Source: Pezizomycotina sp. ARF18
Lineage: Eukaryota > Ascomycota
Length of the DNA stretch: 36,417 bases
Assembly: GCA_002224055.1 (NCBI GenBank)
Contig: AZLU01000172.1
Location: forward strand, 1-36,417
Direction: 5' to 3'
The notes below the pieces were generated by a model, which saw nothing but the letters and a program-made list of their open reading frames with translations, ran no database searches and was not told the DNA's origin. Both the position numbers and the translations under genes were made by a program. This document shows, piece after piece, positions 32,894 to 36,417 of the stretch (its first letter is position 1; each line of letters begins with the position of its first letter).

Positions 32894-35800
32894 AAGTTCT
32901 TCCATGACATTTCTCTCACGGTTTCTGTTTGATATTCGTTCCGGTATCAATAGTTGAATTTCCTCTGGGAGTTTTTCATTCTGAAGGGGCATCTGAGTTA
33001 CGGCTTCTACTAGATGTAATTTTTGCATCGCGCTATGCCATTTGACGGTCATGCACCTGTCCTGTCCATATAGCGAGGACTTATACACATACTCAACTCG
33101 ATTCCACTCGAGACTTTGCGACTTGGTGACGAATAGCGATATGTTACTCCAAGTACGGTTGATTCTTCGCTATATATCTGCCTTATATGGTCGTTTCAAT
33201 TTATCGGCTGCACGAATACCGTATATGTGGTTTATGACATGCTAGATAAAACATGGAACTGTGAAGACGGTAGGGAAAAAAGGTAGAAGGGGATATGAAT
33301 TAAGGACTATATCTCATTTTCCAGCAATCTTGCAAACTGCCTGATGAGTATATGGGTAGAATAAAACGTATTCAATACATCTTACTTCAGGCAAAGAAGG
33401 GAGACTATTTCCGACGAAATATCAGACTCGGTGGAATATCGATATCGCCATAGCGTCTTGGATATTGATGTCGGATTTTCGAGTGAACTTAGTGTATGAG
33501 ATATAGAAGAAAAAACCCCATATTTTTTTTTTGCAGAAAATATTGCCCACTTCTCTATCCTCTTTCTCGCCCATCCAATGCTCAATTCATAGCAGAGCGA
33601 TTTACTAGTCCGACTTCAATGGCTCGGTCATGATCGCAAGAACCGGAATACCGCTACGAGATTTTGCTTAGTCTTTTTTCGTCGTTATATATATACTCTG
33701 GCACACTATTTGTATTACAGTTTTATATTGCGCAAATTTCGTGTTACGTTCACATGCTTTATCGGCGAGCCATATATTTACTCGCGATCTTGAGAAAGAT
33801 TCTTTACAGCGAAGATCTCGTGGAAGCTCAAAATAATGTTTTCGTGCGATGCGTTCTTTAACGGTATGGCTTTACGACTGGTAAGAAAAAATGGCAATTA
33901 CCAACGCTTGCTATTCCATTCGCCATGATCAACTACATCATTTCAACAGTACGAGCCGCAACGGTAAGGCCGCGAGTCCTTGGTATTTTCGCCATGATTG
34001 GTCTCACTCCAATGTGCATCAGCAACAAATTCTCCGCTCGGTCCTGAAACTCTCCGTAGTGTCGAGGAGCCTCTATTAGAGCGTTGTCTTCGTTTTCACG
34101 TGGTACAAGTTTGCGTAAAAACAGCAGAAAGGAAAAAAAAAAAAAAATTGTAACGACGGGATGCGGGTCTCACATCCTCGTGGCTCCAACGGCTCTACGA
34201 TGTCGTATTTTCTTAAGTACAGTAAGTTAGTCGTTTTTTACAACTCGCTTAAACAAAAGACATTTGTTATTTGAAATATTTCTTCCTTTCTCTTGTTTTT
34301 CCACGATCTCTTATAAAATTTTTTTGGGGCCAAGATCGTGAGATACGAGCGAGGCTGCCGTCGAACGTTATTTTTCTGCGTTCCGTCGTCATGAAAGGCC
34401 GGAGAGAATATCTCGAGAAAGGTGATGTGATGGTTTAATTACGTATACGATGGATGAGTACATAACCCTCATCTAGGGTATTTTCAGGATTCAAGCAACA
34501 AAGGGTTCCGCGAGAGGAACCGAAACTAGATTTGAAGTCTTTCGTCTACGGGGTCAAAGGCAACCGTTCAGCTGGAGTTTACCAGAGCGTGCTGAATGAA
34601 CCAGGAACAACCCGTAAAAGAGGATTAAAAAGGAAATATTTTAACAATACCACTTATATGAGTAATTTTTCGAAAATTTTCTCGGAAAAATATCAACTGG
34701 GGTGTTTCCCAATTAAAATTAAGTTTCGCGAAGAGTTGCTTCGTAGCTCTAGGCCGAGCTGAAGGAAAGCGATCAGACTTAAACAAGCGAGTTCCGTTTC
34801 ATCTCGCGAGGAGTGATGATGAATGAATGCTGTTTAGGTTCAGATGCTTGTCGGGAGACACAGCGTATTTAGATTCGATATCAATGATCCGAGTGTTAAA
34901 AATAGGTAAAAAGCGATGAACTGCTTCCAACTCAACTTTGGAGAAGAAATCGTTTCGCAGCAACAGTGATCGCCCGGTCGGGGGGCTGTTTGGAGCGAAT
35001 GCAAGGCTTGGAATCAATCTGTATTTCTGTATACGAGCTTGCATACAGCCCGTTTAGAGTTATTCGTGGAAAAGTTGCAGCTAATAGTAGTTTCCCTGCT
35101 GTTTGTTCGGAATCGGAGTGGATGTTGTTTCTATACTCGGCTCCATCTCAGCATGCGCGTGGCGACCAGCGCTTGAAAATAGATACACCACTGCATCATC
35201 ATTGGTAAGCTAACTCCATATTATTCATCTATGATATCGGAGGTATTGTCCCGAACAATGGCTAAGCGCTGGTGCTGCCTACATGCCACAGCCCGCATAT
35301 TTTAGGTGCTTAGGGCGGCGCGAAAATTGAACGAAAGTTGGGGTATAGCTCTCAGAATAGGACTTGACTAAGATTAGTCGATGTGTGGGCGTATGCTTCG
35401 CCTCAAAGATTTGTTCTCGATGTGAGGCAGGGTCTAGTTCGCGTTTTTTAGCAACATTTGCCACATTGATTTACCCGAAGAATAAGTATGCATATAGATT
35501 GGTCGATCGCTGAGCTAGTTGCATAAAGATATGAAAAGCTATAATGAGAGATTTTGCAGTCCTGATCTTGAGTCAAGCCCGAAGAGCAGGGGTGAAGCTA
35601 TGACACAGTGAGAGCCCATCATGACATGAAGTTTTTTTTTTTTTTCGCTTTAGAATCTCGCGGATGGCGTCATTTCTTCTACTTGATCTAGTTGAATTTT
35701 GTAAGCAACAAGTCAGCGGGAAGATATCCATCCAAAAGACTCATGAGGTACAGAATCGTCAACTTTCCTTAGCAATGATGTCTTCAAAAATCTTTCAGCC

Positions 35801-36417
35801 TTCACGTAGAACCGAGGGAGTCTCATCAGAGGTGAACAGACGGCCATACAACAAAAGATACCGAAGGGATTGACACTGGCCAGCTTCATTTTCCAGAGCT
35901 CTCAAGACTTGTTTCGATCGCTGTTCATCCGTATTCTCGTTTCGCTCGGGTTCGTTGCCCTTTCCTCCAATTTTCAACTCACATGTTGTTGCTGGTAACT
36001 TGTGAAAGAATGCTCAAGACGGTTACCTAATAGATAATTTTTCAAGCTTTCACCTCATCGTCGGTCAATCAGGAAAATATGCTCACTGACCTGTCATTTC
36101 ATTATTTGGGTGCTTGAGTTCCTAGATGACCCGGAGCTGGATGCAGGCTACAACCTATTCGTCTGGACGACAGTGGAGCAGGGCTCGTGAATAATCTTCT
36201 AACAAGGTGTCAGAACTTGAATAGGATAGGCTGGAATCTGTTGATTGATTGTTTGGACTGTTATTTCAAATGTTAAGCAAAATAGCCGTAGTGGATAGTT
36301 GTCCAAGCTGTGTTTTTTCGTTCTATGTTAGCAAAATAAATTGATGGAAAAAAATTTTTTTTTTTTTTTATTTTTTTAATTAATTTTTTGGGGGTCCTTT
36401 GCCTCTCTCGCCTTCTC
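32894..36417. other. Gene-poor right end
   Basis: No protein-like frame was found on either strand. Open stretches are short and without motifs. An A-rich run lies near 34133-34147, and an A/T-rich simple stretch closes the window at about 36347-36388. Nothing identifies a transposon or RNA gene; degraded repeats cannot be excluded by eye. Confidence 0.5.

Noticed and set aside
1-36417. Biosynthetic, defence or mobile-element cluster
   Set aside because: The recognised genes (AIM21, TVP18, NTF2, a kinase-like protein) have unrelated housekeeping or regulatory roles; no synthase, transporter, nuclease, reverse transcriptase or transposase motif was found.

Overview
The window looks like nuclear DNA of a filamentous ascomycete (Pezizomycotina). 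The evidence is three recognisable fungal or eukaryotic proteins (an Aim21-family actin regulator, the Golgi membrane protein Tvp18, and nuclear transport factor 2). Also typical are short GT-AG introns with CTAAC/CTGAC-like branch sites, and AT-rich intergenic DNA full of long A or T runs. The genus cannot be fixed from the sequence alone. No bacterial, phage, CRISPR or intact transposon signal was found.

Layout. 1-2354 is non-coding with homopolymers and a pyrimidine-rich leader. 2355-5391 (+) is a large conserved gene of unknown function whose first coding exon seems to be just the ATG. 5392-8122 is non-coding. 8123 to about 10729 (-) is a low-complexity protein with a probable fungal ubiquitin-like domain. 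About 10.9-17.4 kb is gene-poor. 17465-18443 (+) is an unrecognised three-exon gene with an acidic tail. 19253-21725 (-) is a kinase-fold protein with a degenerate catalytic loop. 22996-25616 (-) is AIM21. 28047-28768 (-) is TVP18, with a 15-nt micro-exon. 30309 to about 31242 (-) is NTF2, divergent from 31574-32893 (+), an unrecognised protein with a C-terminal membrane segment. 32.9-36.4 kb is gene-poor.

The most striking property is that almost every gene is broken into two or more frames while splice sites, stop codons and family motifs stay intact. Where the intended frame can be worked out (NTF2, TVP18, AIM21 and the genes at 2355, 19253 and 31574), nearly every break is explained by one missing base, usually inside a run of identical bases. 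The simplest reading is an unpolished long-read assembly, not a cluster of pseudogenes, so all CDS entries are spans with internal frameshifts and should not be translated naively.

The genes look like unrelated housekeeping and lineage-specific functions: actin patch regulation, Golgi membrane, nuclear import, a pseudokinase-like protein and several unknowns. I see no evidence of a metabolic cluster, a defence system or another coordinated new system. The best leads for novelty are the unknown genes and the unusual exon structures.
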